Assembly (NCBI GenBank): GCA_030530925.1
Contig: JAUMUA010000001.1
Location: forward strand, 70,469 to 134,468
Length of the DNA: 64,000 nt
From: Rothia sp. (in: high G+C Gram-positive bacteria)
GTDB lineage: Bacteria > Actinomycetota > Actinomycetes > Actinomycetales > Micrococcaceae
Direction: 5' to 3'
The position numbers and the translations under genes are program-made. Each line of letters begins with the position of its first letter. The first letter of the stretch is position 1. Positions 16,271 through 25,226 of the stretch are shown here, piece after piece. The notes under the pieces were generated by a model. That model was given only the letters and a program-made list of their open reading frames with translations, was not told where the DNA came from and did no database searches.

Positions 16271-17956
16271 ATGATCATTATTATTTCCGTCGTTTTTGCT
16301 CTTGCGGTGATTGCCCTGGCGGCATCGTTGGAAAATCGTATTCGCGTGGCCGCCCCCATCTTGTTGGTGCTGGTGGGTTTGGGTATGAGCCTCGTTCCCG
16401 CAATGCCACACATTGAAGTGGAACCGGACTGGATTATTGCCGGCATTTTGCCACCGCTACTGTACTCGGCGTCGGCATCCATGCCCACTATGGATTTTCG
16501 TCGAGAAATAACCACCATTAGCGGTCTTGCGGTGCTGTTGGTAGTTGCTACCTCGTTTACGTTGGGACTCTTTTTCTGGCTCCTCATCCCAGACCTCAAC
16601 TTTGCACTTGCGGTAGCGCTAGGTGCCATCATCAGCCCCACCGACGCCGTCGCCACCTCAATCGTCAAAAAGTTGGGTGTCTCGTCGCGTGTCACCACTC
16701 AGCTTGACGGCGAGGGCCTGTTCAACGACGCCACGGCACTGACCATTTTGCGTTCGGCGCTAGTGGCATCATCAGCGGCTATTGGTTTCTTCAGCGTACT
16801 GGGGCAGTTCCTTTTTGCAGTCATCGCGGCGATCATTATTGGTGCCGTAATCGGCGGGCTGAGCCTGCGCCTGCGCTCACGCGTTGAAGACCCTGCGGTA
16901 AACACTCTTATCTCGTTCTTGGTGCCTTTTGCCGCATCAATTCCTGCGGAGCTATTGGGGGCATCGGGTCTGGTTGCCGCGGTGGTTGCCGGGCTTATGG
17001 TAAGCGCAGGCGCGGCCCAGTGGCTGCGCCCCGAGCATCGTTCCTCTGATAAAGAGACCTGGCACGTGATCGAACTCGTGTTTGAAGGCGCCATTTTCTT
17101 TACGATGGGCCTGCAGCTCACCAGTGTTCTTGAAGGTGTGCTCGAAGAAAACGCCGGACTCACTCTTGCGGTGTGGTGTTCTATTGGCGCGGTAGTTATT
17201 ACCCTGCTGGTACGTGCTATTTACGCCATGTTCTTAACCTACAATGCACGCAAAAAGTTTGAGCAAAGCTCCAATTTCAAGGACGCCGCAACCGCCCTTG
17301 AACACAGCGACGACGCCGAAGAAATTCAGGCAGTGATCGTGCAGATTCGCGGCGGTCGTGAGCTACCACAGAACAAGAAACGAAATCACAAACACAAAGA
17401 TTTTGAGAATCTTTCTGAGCGTTCAAAGCAGCGACTTTATCGCCGCCGCGAGAATATGATTAAGCGGATTCGCCAGCTGGGAACCTCGATTCGTTACCAG
17501 TTTGAACGCCCCCTCACCTGGCGGCACTCAGTGGTTTTGGTGTGGGCAGGTATGCGCGGCGCGGTAACTTTGGCGGCGGCGCAAACCATTCCCGAAGGCA
17601 CGCCACAGCGTTCCCTTCTGATTTTTATCGCCTTCCTCGTAGCGCTCTTCTCGCTCGTGGTGCAGGGTGGCACGCTCGGTCTGCTGGTGCGTTGGATCAA
17701 GCCAGAGGGTGATGACCCCGCCTTGCGTGAGAAAGAGCAAGCTGCGTTGCGCAAGCTGACGCACGACATCGTGGAAAAGCTCACCTCTTCAGAAGAATCT
17801 GCCCAGCTAAGCCGCCTAGAAGTCATCCACGCCCAGCGCCAAGCACTGTTGGAGGCACGTGAAATCGGCAGTTACTCCTCCGCCGTACTCACCGAAGAGC
17901 TCGAACGCCTAGACGCCTTCGAAATCAGCTTTAATCTCTCAGAAAAGAGAGAATAA
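16271..17956 (+). CDS. nhaP: Na+/H+ antiporter, NhaP/CPA1 family
   Basis: 561-aa membrane protein exchanging Na+ (or K+) for protons, for pH and salt homeostasis. About twelve transmembrane segments; the CPA1 ion-site motif GAIISPTDAVATSIVKKLG is at about residues 117-135, with GEGLFNDATAL following at about 146. Later marks are FEGAIFFTMGLQL (about 273) and WAGMRGAVTLAAAQ (about 425). A charged cytoplasmic insertion rich in Lys and Arg lies at about 325-405, between membrane segments, and a hydrophilic tail of about 75 residues follows. Monocistronic, closed by a hairpin after the stop. Confidence 0.9.
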   Translation: MIIIISVVFALAVIALAASLENRIRVAAPILLVLVGLGMSLVPAMPHIEVEPDWIIAGILPPLLYSASASMPTMDFRREITTISGLAVLLVVATSFTLGLFFWLLIPDLNFALAVALGAIISPTDAVATSIVKKLGVSSRVTTQLDGEGLFNDATALTILRSALVASSAAIGFFSVLGQFLFAVIAAIIIGAVIGGLSLRLRSRVEDPAVNTLISFLVPFAASIPAELLGASGLVAAVVAGLMVSAGAAQWLRPEHRSSDKETWHVIELVFEGAIFFTMGLQLTSVLEGVLEENAGLTLAVWCSIGAVVITLLVRAIYAMFLTYNARKKFEQSSNFKDAATALEHSDDAEEIQAVIVQIRGGRELPQNKKRNHKHKDFENLSERSKQRLYRRRENMIKRIRQLGTSIRYQFERPLTWRHSVVLVWAGMRGAVTLAAAQTIPEGTPQRSLLIFIAFLVALFSLVVQGGTLGLLVRWIKPEGDDPALREKEQAALRKLTHDIVEKLTSSEESAQLSRLEVIHAQRQALLEAREIGSYSSAVLTEELERLDAFEISFNLSEKRE

Positions 17957-17994
17957 ACGCGAAACTTATTCTCGATAAAATTGCGCCCATAAAA

Positions 17995-18030
17995 AAGGGC
18001 TTCCCCCACTTTTTAGTGAGGGAAACCCTT
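17995..18030. terminator. Bidirectional terminator hairpin
   Basis: AAGGG...CCCAC faces GTGAGGG...CCCTT with small mismatches, flanked by A-runs before and T/A-rich sequence after. It lies between convergent nhaP and the DUF3618 gene. Confidence 0.65.
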
Positions 18031-18050
18031 ATAGAAGTTAGCAAAAAAAT

Positions 18051-18674
18051 TTACTTGTTGGACGCCACGTTCTTTACATTCTTTGCTGATGAAGCCGCGG
18101 AATTCTTCAAATCCTCAGCTTCGTACTGGCCGTGCTGTTTTACTTCTTCCACACCAGCTTGTGCGGTCTGCTTGATTGACTGAGCTGCCTGCTGAGCAGG
18201 TTCCTTCAAGTCTTCAACAATGTTCTGCGCATCCGCCTTTAGGGATTGAGCTGCCTTCTGTGCGTGAGGCTGAGCCTTACGCGCTGCCTGTGCAGTGAGT
18301 TCTTGTTCTTTGCGGGTAGTAGGCAAGAGGGAACCAATAACCAAGCCAGCACCAACAGCAATAAGACCAGCACCAAGAGGATTGCCACGGGTCTTAGCCT
18401 TAGCCATCTGTGGAGCGTTAGCCAAAGTTTGCTTTGACTCTGTTAGATGATCAGCAGCGCTTTCACGCACACCATAAGCGGTGTCACCAGCTGAGTCAGC
18501 CACACCCATGACAGATTCACGGATATCTTGGAACTTGTTACGAGCCTTAGCCTTTTGGCGCTCCACTGCACTTTCAGGGTTAATCTTTTCAGCAACCGCA
18601 TCAACGTCTGAACCTAGACGTGCGCGGGTGCGCTCAATTTCAGCACGGATTTCTTCTGGGCTCTGGTGAGTCAT
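18051..18674 (-). CDS. DUF3618 domain protein
   Basis: 207 aa. The N-terminal 45 residues match DUF3618: SPEEIRAEIERTRARLGSDV followed by DAVAEKINP. A glycine-rich transmembrane stretch GAGLIAVGAGLVIGSLL lies at about 101-117. The C-terminal third is a long amphipathic helix rich in Ala, Gln and Lys with repeating AAQS/KQTAQ units, likely coiled coil or LEA-like. The ATG overlaps the stop of the holin-X gene (ATGA), with AAGGAG inside that gene, so translation is coupled. The family is common in actinobacteria next to holin-X proteins; the role is thought to be envelope or stress related but is not established. Confidence 0.85.
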   Translation of the reverse strand: MTHQSPEEIRAEIERTRARLGSDVDAVAEKINPESAVERQKAKARNKFQDIRESVMGVADSAGDTAYGVRESAADHLTESKQTLANAPQMAKAKTRGNPLGAGLIAVGAGLVIGSLLPTTRKEQELTAQAARKAQPHAQKAAQSLKADAQNIVEDLKEPAQQAAQSIKQTAQAGVEEVKQHGQYEAEDLKNSAASSAKNVKNVASNK

Positions 18675-19141
18675 GGGGTCTCCTTGGTGGGATTGACGGT
18701 ATCGGGAATTTCCGCTGCGGTCTCACGAGTGCGAGCAAGCGGATCATTAGTTGCCTGCTGAAGTTTGCTCTTACCTCGATCAAGATGATTCTTACCAACC
18801 ATGGCTAGAGCTACTGCCACACATGCCCAGATGAGAGCAACGATGACTGCCGCCCAGCCTAGAGGCATGAAGGTACCAAAAGCCCACATCAGCGCAAGGG
18901 AAAGAAACAGTAAGAGGAACAAAGCTGCTACGCCAGCGCCAGCAAGCATGCCAGCACCTTTACTCATAATGGTGGCGGATTTTTTAGCTTGGTCAGTAGA
19001 TTCAAGAATTTCGGCTTTAGCAAGCGCAATTTCCTGTTGAATCAAAGTTGATAGGTTGGTGCTCAATGACTTGAACATCTCACCCAACGGCTCACGTTCA
19101 GCGCGAACCTCAGGGTCACTGGGGGGTGGAATGACGCTCAT
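18671..19141 (-). CDS. Putative actinobacterial holin-X / phage holin family membrane protein
   Basis: 156-aa membrane protein. Residues 22-60 form an amphipathic helix (LSTLIQQEIALAKAEILEST), followed by two hydrophobic helices: MLAGAGVAALFLLLFLSLAL (about 63-82) and the segment centred on AAVIVALIWACVAVALAMVG (about 97-116). This layout matches the Pfam holin-X family, which is chromosomal and conserved in actinobacteria and is not phage lysis machinery. It overlaps both neighbours by ATGA, forming a three-gene envelope operon with the DUF3618 protein. Confidence 0.82.
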   Translation of the reverse strand: MSVIPPPSDPEVRAEREPLGEMFKSLSTNLSTLIQQEIALAKAEILESTDQAKKSATIMSKGAGMLAGAGVAALFLLLFLSLALMWAFGTFMPLGWAAVIVALIWACVAVALAMVGKNHLDRGKSKLQQATNDPLARTRETAAEIPDTVNPTKETP

Positions 19142-19881
19142 CGGCGATTGCCTCCCTCAGCGGTGAAACCTGCACCGGGAATATTGTGTGCAGTGAGGTC
19201 ATTATGCTGATCGTGAGCAGTAGGATCCTGAGTGCGGCGATTTTGAGTTGAGTTGTTCTGAGACGCCTGGGTCTGAGTGCGAGCACCCTGATCCTGCATC
19301 CCGAAGTATTCTTTGGCTTCCTCAGCTGAAGAGGGTACCTGTTCATTTTCTGCTGCATTACGGGTCGCACGCCCTGCAAGAATACCAACACCCAAAGCTG
19401 CTGCGAGGAATACACCTGGGCGGCGCGCAGCGAAACGGCGTACGTCGTTCAAGAGATCCTTAGGTTCTTTCTGCTCTAGAGAAGTTGCCACGGAGTTGAC
19501 GTAACCTGATGCGCTGCCGAGTAGACCGGTAACATAGTCAGACTGAGGCTTTTCACCACGGGAAAGTGCGTCGATTTCATCACTGATAGTGCGCACCGTA
19601 GCAGCAATTTTCTGCTGCTGGGGGCCGACCATGCGCTGCAAGTCATCGCGGAGCTGACCTACTAAGTCTTGAGCCTGAGAGACAGTTTCATCTTTAACAT
19701 TGCCAGCAACGTTCTTTGCGTGCTGTGCAACATTCTTGCCAGATTCAACTGCTTCATTTTTAACTTGATGAGCTTCTACCTTGCTCAATTCAGCAATGAC
19801 CTCTTTTTGATCCCGGGATTCAGATTGGCCCACACCGTGAGTCGCAGGGCGAATAGGACGTTTGTTGGAGCTGTTACTCAT
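19138..19881 (-). CDS. Envelope-associated protein of the DUF3618/holin-X operon
   Basis: 247 aa, no named domain recognised with certainty. An N-terminal charged region with helical repeats (KNEAVESGKNVAQHAKNVAG at about 38-57) leads to a helix around DDLQRMVGPQQQKIA and then to FAARRPGVFLAAALGVGILAG (about 150-170), a single glycine-rich membrane helix. The C-terminal tail is Gln/Asn/Thr-rich and disordered. It is first in the operon, with AGAGAGTGG before the ATG and a 4-nt overlap with the holin-X gene. Its composition resembles the DUF3618 partner, so the three proteins may form one membrane-bound assembly (inference). Confidence 0.75.
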   Translation of the reverse strand: MSNSSNKRPIRPATHGVGQSESRDQKEVIAELSKVEAHQVKNEAVESGKNVAQHAKNVAGNVKDETVSQAQDLVGQLRDDLQRMVGPQQQKIAATVRTISDEIDALSRGEKPQSDYVTGLLGSASGYVNSVATSLEQKEPKDLLNDVRRFAARRPGVFLAAALGVGILAGRATRNAAENEQVPSSAEEAKEYFGMQDQGARTQTQASQNNSTQNRRTQDPTAHDQHNDLTAHNIPGAGFTAEGGNRR

Positions 19882-20073
19882 GTTTTTCCACTCTCTTTAA
19901 ATAACAATCAGTAGGCTTATTATATCACATAAAAGTCCATACATTTGAGGACAGCCAACAGTTTTCCCAACCAGAATTAAGGGATTCCTCAGCATTTATC
20001 TCAGATTATTCTGATTTTCCATCACCCCTTCCCCCATTTGTTCCCTACATGTGCCCTGCGTCATAATGAAAAC

Positions 20074-21555
20074 ATGACTCAGCGCGCATTTTTTGGATTC
20101 GATGTCGGCACCTCCAGCACCAAGGCCGTACTTGTGGATGAGCGGGGAAAGCTCATCGATCAAATGGTTCAAGAGCACGCAGTAACGCGCGGGGTTCATG
20201 GGCTTGTAGAAATGGACATGAACATTTGGTGGACCGAGTTTCGTGCGCTTTTTTCGGCGCTGATGAGCAAAAACACTGTTGAAATTAACGGTATCGGTAT
20301 TTCAGGTATGGGCCCGTGCGTTGGCATGACCACCCCCAACGGGACGCCATTAGCACCTGCTGCCCTCTACGGCATCGACTGGCGCGCCCGCGAAGAAATC
20401 GCCGCGCTCACCCAAGAATTTAGTGCCGAGAAACTCCTAGAAAAATATGATTCCACCCTGACGTCACAGGCAGGTGGACCCAAAATTGGGTGGTTCGCCA
20501 GCCGCTACCCCACCGAGTTTAACTGCGGCGTCCGGTTCTTTATGCCGTTCAGTTTTATCATTTGGCATATTACCGGCGAGTACGTGCTGGACCGCCACTC
20601 GGCTTCACAGTGCACCCCGCTTTATGATGCTGCGACTCAAGAATGGGACACCGACATGGCGGTGCATATTGGCGGGGATAAGCTAGAACTACCCCGATTG
20701 GGTTGGAGCAACGAAATCTGTGGAACCACCCAAAAAACCCCCGAACTGCCCGAACTTAAAGCGGGCATCCCGGTTATTTTTGGCACGATTGACGCCTGGG
20801 CAGAACAAGAATCCGTTGGCGCAACCGACCCCAATCACCTGTTCTTGATGTACGGCACCACGCTGTTTTTGATTGCTAACACCGAAAATCGGGTGCGCGA
20901 TGCGTCCATGTGGGGAACTACTGGCACCCGCCCTGGCACGCGAAACCTTGCGGGCGGGCTCGCAACATCGGGTGCGCTCACCAATTGGTTTCGCGACATT
21001 TCCGGGGTCAACGACTTCGCGCAGCTCATTGCCGAAGCCGAAAAGGTTCCCGCCGGGGCAAACGGCCTGCTGTCTCTTCCCTATTTTGCCGGCGAGCGCA
21101 CGCCCATTCAGGACGCCGACGCGCGCGGCGTCATTGCGGGTCTTACCCTTGACCACACGCGGGGTCACGTGTACCGCTCGTTGTTGGAGTCCACGGCATT
21201 TGCGGTGCGGCACAACATTGAAACGATGCAGCACGCTGGTGCCACCATCAGGGGCATTACGTGCGCTGGCGGCGGTACAAAGTCAGCATTGTGGCCACAA
21301 ATCATTTCTGATGTGACCGGTCTGCCACAGATTATACGCGAGGAAACGATAGGCGCCTCATTTGGCGATGCATTCATGGTGGCCCAAGCGCTGGGGTGCG
21401 TAAATAAGCTTGAAGATTGGAACCCGGTGCGCACTGTGGTGCAACCCCAACAGCAAAATCGCGCGATTTATGATGCTCTATACGCTGACTACCGCAAACT
21501 CTATGAGTCCACGGCAGACATTCAGCACCGGTTGGCGGAGATTCAAAATAAGTAA
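20074..21555 (+). CDS. FGGY-family carbohydrate kinase
   Basis: 493-aa sugar kinase of the FGGY family (actin-like ATPase fold). The phosphate-1 loop is FFGFDVGTSSTKAVLVDERG (residues about 5-24). The C-terminal FGGY domain shows LPYFAGERTPIQDADARG (about 333-350), CAGGGTKSALWPQIISDV (about 403-420) and an ending typical of xylulo-/gluconokinases. Substrate cannot be fixed; xylulose, ribulose or a tetrulose are candidates given the polyol locus it faces. A CATAAT box ends six bases before this ATG and no SD is seen, so the mRNA is probably leaderless. The open frame begins 36 nt earlier, but that extension has no family similarity. Convergent with xylB. Confidence 0.82.
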   Translation: MTQRAFFGFDVGTSSTKAVLVDERGKLIDQMVQEHAVTRGVHGLVEMDMNIWWTEFRALFSALMSKNTVEINGIGISGMGPCVGMTTPNGTPLAPAALYGIDWRAREEIAALTQEFSAEKLLEKYDSTLTSQAGGPKIGWFASRYPTEFNCGVRFFMPFSFIIWHITGEYVLDRHSASQCTPLYDAATQEWDTDMAVHIGGDKLELPRLGWSNEICGTTQKTPELPELKAGIPVIFGTIDAWAEQESVGATDPNHLFLMYGTTLFLIANTENRVRDASMWGTTGTRPGTRNLAGGLATSGALTNWFRDISGVNDFAQLIAEAEKVPAGANGLLSLPYFAGERTPIQDADARGVIAGLTLDHTRGHVYRSLLESTAFAVRHNIETMQHAGATIRGITCAGGGTKSALWPQIISDVTGLPQIIREETIGASFGDAFMVAQALGCVNKLEDWNPVRTVVQPQQQNRAIYDALYADYRKLYESTADIQHRLAEIQNK

Positions 21556-21606
21556 GGGGCATCAGAAGCAGAGGGGTTATTCCGATCCAATAACCTCTAC
21601 CCCTTT
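21553..21606. terminator. Hairpin between convergent kinase genes
   Basis: An inner 7-bp stem GGTTATT/AATAACC (21575-21581 with 21589-21595) is framed by AAGGGG and CCCCTT arms. It lies between the two convergent sugar-kinase genes and can act in both directions. Confidence 0.5.
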
Positions 21607-21657
21607 ATACCGTAGTAAATCCGCCGTTGCTCCTTTGCAACCAAACACAACCTTGTG

Positions 21658-23046
21658 TTATGCCGCTTGCGGGTACATCTGGTTGCGATAATTTATGTAA
21701 TTACGGTAAATCGAGGGGCGTTTTTCCGCCGATACTTTCTGCATCTCAGGAGTTGCCCACTCAGGTGGGTTAGCCACACCAGAAAGTGCCCACGCTGCCT
21801 GACGTGCGGCGCCCAGCGCCACAAATTCGGCAGGTTCTGGCACAAAAATATCAATTCCAAGAACCTGCGCCAGCACCTCGCGAAACGCCACAGATTTTGC
21901 GCCGCCACCAATGAGAATGATGCGCTCTGGTTCTGAACCGCGCTGTGCAACAATCTTTTCGAGCCCCTCCCGCACAGAACACGCAAGACCTTCAACCATG
22001 GCGCGCGCCATCGTTTCCCGGCTAAATCCGGCACTAACATTGCCCAAATGTGCCTTCGCTTGCGGAAGATTAGGGGTACGTTCGCCGCTGAGATAGGGCA
22101 AAAATACAGCACCGTTGGCGCCAGGTTCTGCGGCAAGAACCATGCGGGCGAGTTCGTCGTGATCCACGCCCAGCGTTGCGGCGGCAAAGTCCATGACGGG
22201 CGCCCCGTTCAGTGTGCACGCCAGCGGCAGGTACTTGCCCGTTGCGTCCGCAAAACCAGAGACGTTGTTCTTAAAGTCGGCGGCGGGAGTATCTGAGAGC
22301 ATCATGGCAACCGCGCTAGTGCCCATGGAAACCACGGCGTCGCCGTCCTGCATATCCAGCCCCAAAGCGGCACCCATGTTGTCACCAGTGCCAGGAGCAA
22401 TCAGCGCCCCTGATTCGGTCTTGCCAATCACCTGAGAGGGCTCAGCCAATTCAGGGAGTTCAATCTTGTGTCCGATAGCCCACGAAGCAATGGAAGGCTC
22501 CCACTTCTTTTCCGCCGGGGAATAGTATGCGGTGCCAGACGCTTCGCCGTGATCGGTAAAAAGTTTCTGATCGGAATTCAGCTGAAGAGTCAGAAAATCA
22601 TGGGGTAGCGCTACTTTTGCTGCGCGGGCGGCAATTTTAGGCTCATTTTTACGAACCCACAGCATTTTCGTAGCTGTATATGCCGCCAACGGCACACTTC
22701 CTACCAAATGAGCGGCACGTTCAGGTCCGCCCAAAAACGCGGTCAGTTCATCAGCTTCGGAGGCAGAACGAGTGTCGTTCCACAATAGAGCATCACGCAC
22801 TACTTCGTTGTTCTCATCCAAGAGCACCATGCCGTGTTGCTGACCGGCGATAGAAACAGCCGCCGCCTGCGGGAGCAAATCGGCAGTTACCTCGTGTAGC
22901 GCTTCAACCCACGCTGCCGGGTCAACTTCGGTGCCCCCGGGGTGGGAGGCGCGGCGCTCATCGATTACCTCACCAGTTTCTGCGTTGACGAGGAGCGCCT
23001 TGCAAGACTGGGTCGAAGAGTCGATTCCCAAAACGTACTGTGCCAT
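21658..23046 (-). CDS. xylB: Xylulokinase
   Basis: 462-aa FGGY kinase phosphorylating D-xylulose to D-xylulose 5-phosphate. ATP loop VLGIDSSTQSCKALLV at about residues 5-20; the xylulokinase-type motif ISIAGQQHGMVLLDEN and then DALLWNDTRS at about 68-98; the FGGY region LPYLSGERTPNLPQAKA (about 316) and IGGGAKSVAFREVLAQVLG (about 383). ATG at 23046 is preceded by AGGAAAGG. It is last in the minus-strand polyol operon, after a DalD-like dehydrogenase that would make D-xylulose from D-arabinitol, or xylulose from another pentitol. A large hairpin separates it from that gene, which could set its expression separately. Confidence 0.9.
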   Translation of the reverse strand: MAQYVLGIDSSTQSCKALLVNAETGEVIDERRASHPGGTEVDPAAWVEALHEVTADLLPQAAAVSIAGQQHGMVLLDENNEVVRDALLWNDTRSASEADELTAFLGGPERAAHLVGSVPLAAYTATKMLWVRKNEPKIAARAAKVALPHDFLTLQLNSDQKLFTDHGEASGTAYYSPAEKKWEPSIASWAIGHKIELPELAEPSQVIGKTESGALIAPGTGDNMGAALGLDMQDGDAVVSMGTSAVAMMLSDTPAADFKNNVSGFADATGKYLPLACTLNGAPVMDFAAATLGVDHDELARMVLAAEPGANGAVFLPYLSGERTPNLPQAKAHLGNVSAGFSRETMARAMVEGLACSVREGLEKIVAQRGSEPERIILIGGGAKSVAFREVLAQVLGIDIFVPEPAEFVALGAARQAAWALSGVANPPEWATPEMQKVSAEKRPSIYRNYINYRNQMYPQAA

Positions 23047-23106
23047 GATCGATAAACCTTTCCTCGAGAAACTTCCCACCCCGGCAAGGAGGTTTCTTAT
23101 GACAAA

Positions 23107-23184
23107 GACTCAGCGGGTGTGCCTGCGCCAGCTGCCGCGGGGCTGGCGTTTAAAGGATGCTGGCGCAGGCACACCCGCTGAGTC
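23107..23184. repeat. 26-bp perfect inverted repeat between dalD-like gene and xylB
   Basis: The arm at 23107-23132 is the exact reverse complement of 23159-23184 (26 bp, no mismatch), with a 26-nt loop. The loop holds an extra copy of GCTGGCG (23142-23148) that can pair with CGCCAGC of the first arm in place of the distal copy (23159-23165), so two exclusive folds exist. No long T-run follows on the minus strand. It could be an mRNA processing or stabilising element, an attenuator or an imperfect terminator. Confidence 0.8.
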
Positions 23185-23204
23185 GATAGAAGTATCTGTT
23201 GGAC

Positions 23205-24713
23205 TTATTCGCCGAGAATTTTCTCGAGGGTCTTGATGCTACCTACTTCATGGAGTGAACGCAGGGTTTCAAGATAAGGCTGAGTGAATCGTTCGTCCTC
23301 AACAACGTTGCCAAAGAAATCTTTGTCGCGAAGGAATGCCAGTTCGTCACCGGCAAGTTGCGCCTGCGCAGAGGCACGAACCTTATCTTCGGCGTTATCA
23401 ACAATATTGATAGGCTCACCCTGTTCATCGATTCCCTCAGCGTAGCGCGCCCAGGAGGCAACGATCGCAGCGGAAAGTTTTACCTGCCCGCCATCCTTGA
23501 GGTTCTCGAACACTACAGGCATAAGCCATTTAGGAATACGGTCTGAGGACTCAGCGCACAGGCGTGGAACGGTGTCTTTAATCGCCTGGTTGGTAAAGCG
23601 CTCAATCAGAGTGCGGGCATACAAATCGACATCCGTATCAGGTAACTCATCCAAGGTAGGCATTGCTTCTTCGCGCATGTAACGCAATAGCAAATCGGTA
23701 ATTAGTGGATTGTTCACTGCATCGTCAACATAGTGGTACCCCGCCAAATGACCAAAGTAGCAGAGACCCTGGTGTGAAGAGTTCAGCATACGCAACTTAA
23801 GTTTTTCATAGGGTTCGACGTCGTTCACTACCTGTACTTCAACGTCTTCGTAAACGGGGCGTCCGTTCACAAAATTATCTTCGAGAACCCACTGAATAAA
23901 GTCTTCAGTCACCACAGGCCAACCGTCTTCATAACCAAGTTTTTCAGCAACGTAGGCACGGTCGTCATCAGTGGTCGCAGGGGTAATGCGGTCAACCATG
24001 GAGTTGGGAAAGGGAACGTTTTCTTCAATCCAGTCGGCAAGTTCGGTATCGAGTGCTCGGGCGTGAGCGGTGAACATTTTATGCGCCATAGCACCGTTTG
24101 CTTGGATGTTATCGCAGCTCATCACGGTGAAGGGTTTGATTCCGCGTTCCTTGCGGAGTTTCAGCGCCTGAACCACTAGACCAAATACGGTGCGAGGATT
24201 CTCGGGATCCCTCAAATCCTCAGCCACAGCAGGGGTGCTCAAATCGTACTCGTGAGTCACCTGGTTGAAGTTGTAACCACCTTCGGTCACGGTTAGCGAC
24301 ACAATTTTAATGTCTTCGCTGGCTAGGTACTCCACTGCCCCGGCAGGATCCTCGGGGGTCCAAATGTAATCGACGATCGAGCCAATCACGCGTACATCCT
24401 CGTTACCCTCGGGGTCACGCGCAATCAAAGTGTAGAGAAAGTCTTGCTCCGCCAAGATGTCGCGCATCTTGACGTCGTGGGGCAATACGCCCATGCCGCA
24501 AATGGCATATTCGTGCACTTCACCCTTGTTCAGCAATTCATCAAGGTAACGTGCCTGGTGAGCGCGGTGAAATCCACCCACGCCAAAGTGTACGATGCCC
24601 GCTTTGAGCTTCGAACGATCATAGGTAGGCACCGAGAAAGTGCTACCTTCGGCAAGTTTCGCGGTAGCAATTTCTTTGATTTCTTCAAGATTGTTTTGGT
24701 TCAGTTTGACCAT
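23205..24713 (-). CDS. Long-chain polyol dehydrogenase, D-arabinitol/mannitol dehydrogenase family
   Basis: 502-aa NAD-dependent dehydrogenase of the mannitol dehydrogenase/fructuronate reductase family (MtlK, DalD, UxuB, UxaB). The Rossmann region shows IVHFGVGGFHRAHQARYLDE (about 41-60), then SLTVTEGGYNFN (about 140), VMSCDNIQANG (about 195) and the substrate-side motif MLNSSHQGLCYFGHLAGY (about 310-327). Coupling to xylulokinase points to D-arabinitol 4-dehydrogenase (DalD-like, giving D-xylulose); mannitol-to-fructose activity is the main alternative. The ATG at 24713 follows AAAGGTG; a GTG three codons earlier overlaps that SD. It lies 25 nt after the RpiB-like gene. Confidence 0.82.
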   Translation of the reverse strand: MVKLNQNNLEEIKEIATAKLAEGSTFSVPTYDRSKLKAGIVHFGVGGFHRAHQARYLDELLNKGEVHEYAICGMGVLPHDVKMRDILAEQDFLYTLIARDPEGNEDVRVIGSIVDYIWTPEDPAGAVEYLASEDIKIVSLTVTEGGYNFNQVTHEYDLSTPAVAEDLRDPENPRTVFGLVVQALKLRKERGIKPFTVMSCDNIQANGAMAHKMFTAHARALDTELADWIEENVPFPNSMVDRITPATTDDDRAYVAEKLGYEDGWPVVTEDFIQWVLEDNFVNGRPVYEDVEVQVVNDVEPYEKLKLRMLNSSHQGLCYFGHLAGYHYVDDAVNNPLITDLLLRYMREEAMPTLDELPDTDVDLYARTLIERFTNQAIKDTVPRLCAESSDRIPKWLMPVVFENLKDGGQVKLSAAIVASWARYAEGIDEQGEPINIVDNAEDKVRASAQAQLAGDELAFLRDKDFFGNVVEDERFTQPYLETLRSLHEVGSIKTLEKILGE

Positions 24714-24738
24714 GATGGTCACCTTTCTAGCAGAAGTA

Positions 24739-25200
24739 TTAGCAACCTTCGTAGTCGGTTAGTACCTTAACTTTTTCTGCCGATGCAGAGGATTCGTCAA
24801 AGGTGTAGCCAATCCATTCATCTGCCAAACGCAGTGCCAAGTATTTACCAATCACGCGTTCACCCATGCACAGAATATGTGCGTTATTAGACAAAATGGA
24901 TCGTTCCACCGAGAACGAGTCGTGAGCGGTGACCGCGCGAATGCCCTTGACTTTATTGGCTGAAATAGCCACGCCAAGACCGGTACCGCAGATCAAAATC
25001 GCACGGTCAGCTTCGCCTGCCGCAATCTTTTCTGCCGCAGCAATCGCAACCGAGGGGTAAGGGGTGTGCTCATCTGCACCCACACCAACGTCAAGTACCG
25101 ATGCCACGCGTGAGTCAGCTTCGAGCTGTTCTTTAATCGCGGTTTTGTAACTCAAACCGGCGTCGTCGCAACCAACAATGAGGCGGAGTCCTTCAGCCAT
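24739..25200 (-). CDS. RpiB/LacAB-family sugar-phosphate isomerase, probable D-erythrulose 4-phosphate isomerase
   Basis: 153-aa isomerase of the RpiB/LacA/LacB family. The active-site block is present: [20 protein letters not shown] with the catalytic Cys at about residue 72, followed by [14 protein letters not shown] and [13 protein letters not shown]. Members next to erythrulose kinases (EryI, DerI) convert D-erythrulose 4-phosphate to D-erythrose 4-phosphate, which enters the pentose phosphate pathway. Here it sits 26 nt behind a DhaKL-type kinase and downstream of an erythritol-dehydrogenase homologue, so DerI is the most likely role; ribose-5-phosphate isomerase is the alternative. Confidence 0.85.
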   Translation of the reverse strand: MAEGLRLIVGCDDAGLSYKTAIKEQLEADSRVASVLDVGVGADEHTPYPSVAIAAAEKIAAGEADRAILICGTGLGVAISANKVKGIRAVTAHDSFSVERSILSNNAHILCMGERVIGKYLALRLADEWIGYTFDESSASAEKVKVLTDYEGC

Positions 25201-25226
25201 TTTTTCTCCTTCAAAAAGTTCTGTTA

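Noticed and set aside
20689..21234. 181-codon minus-strand frame
   Set aside because: Antisense to the FGGY kinase, whose motifs are clear in the plus frame.
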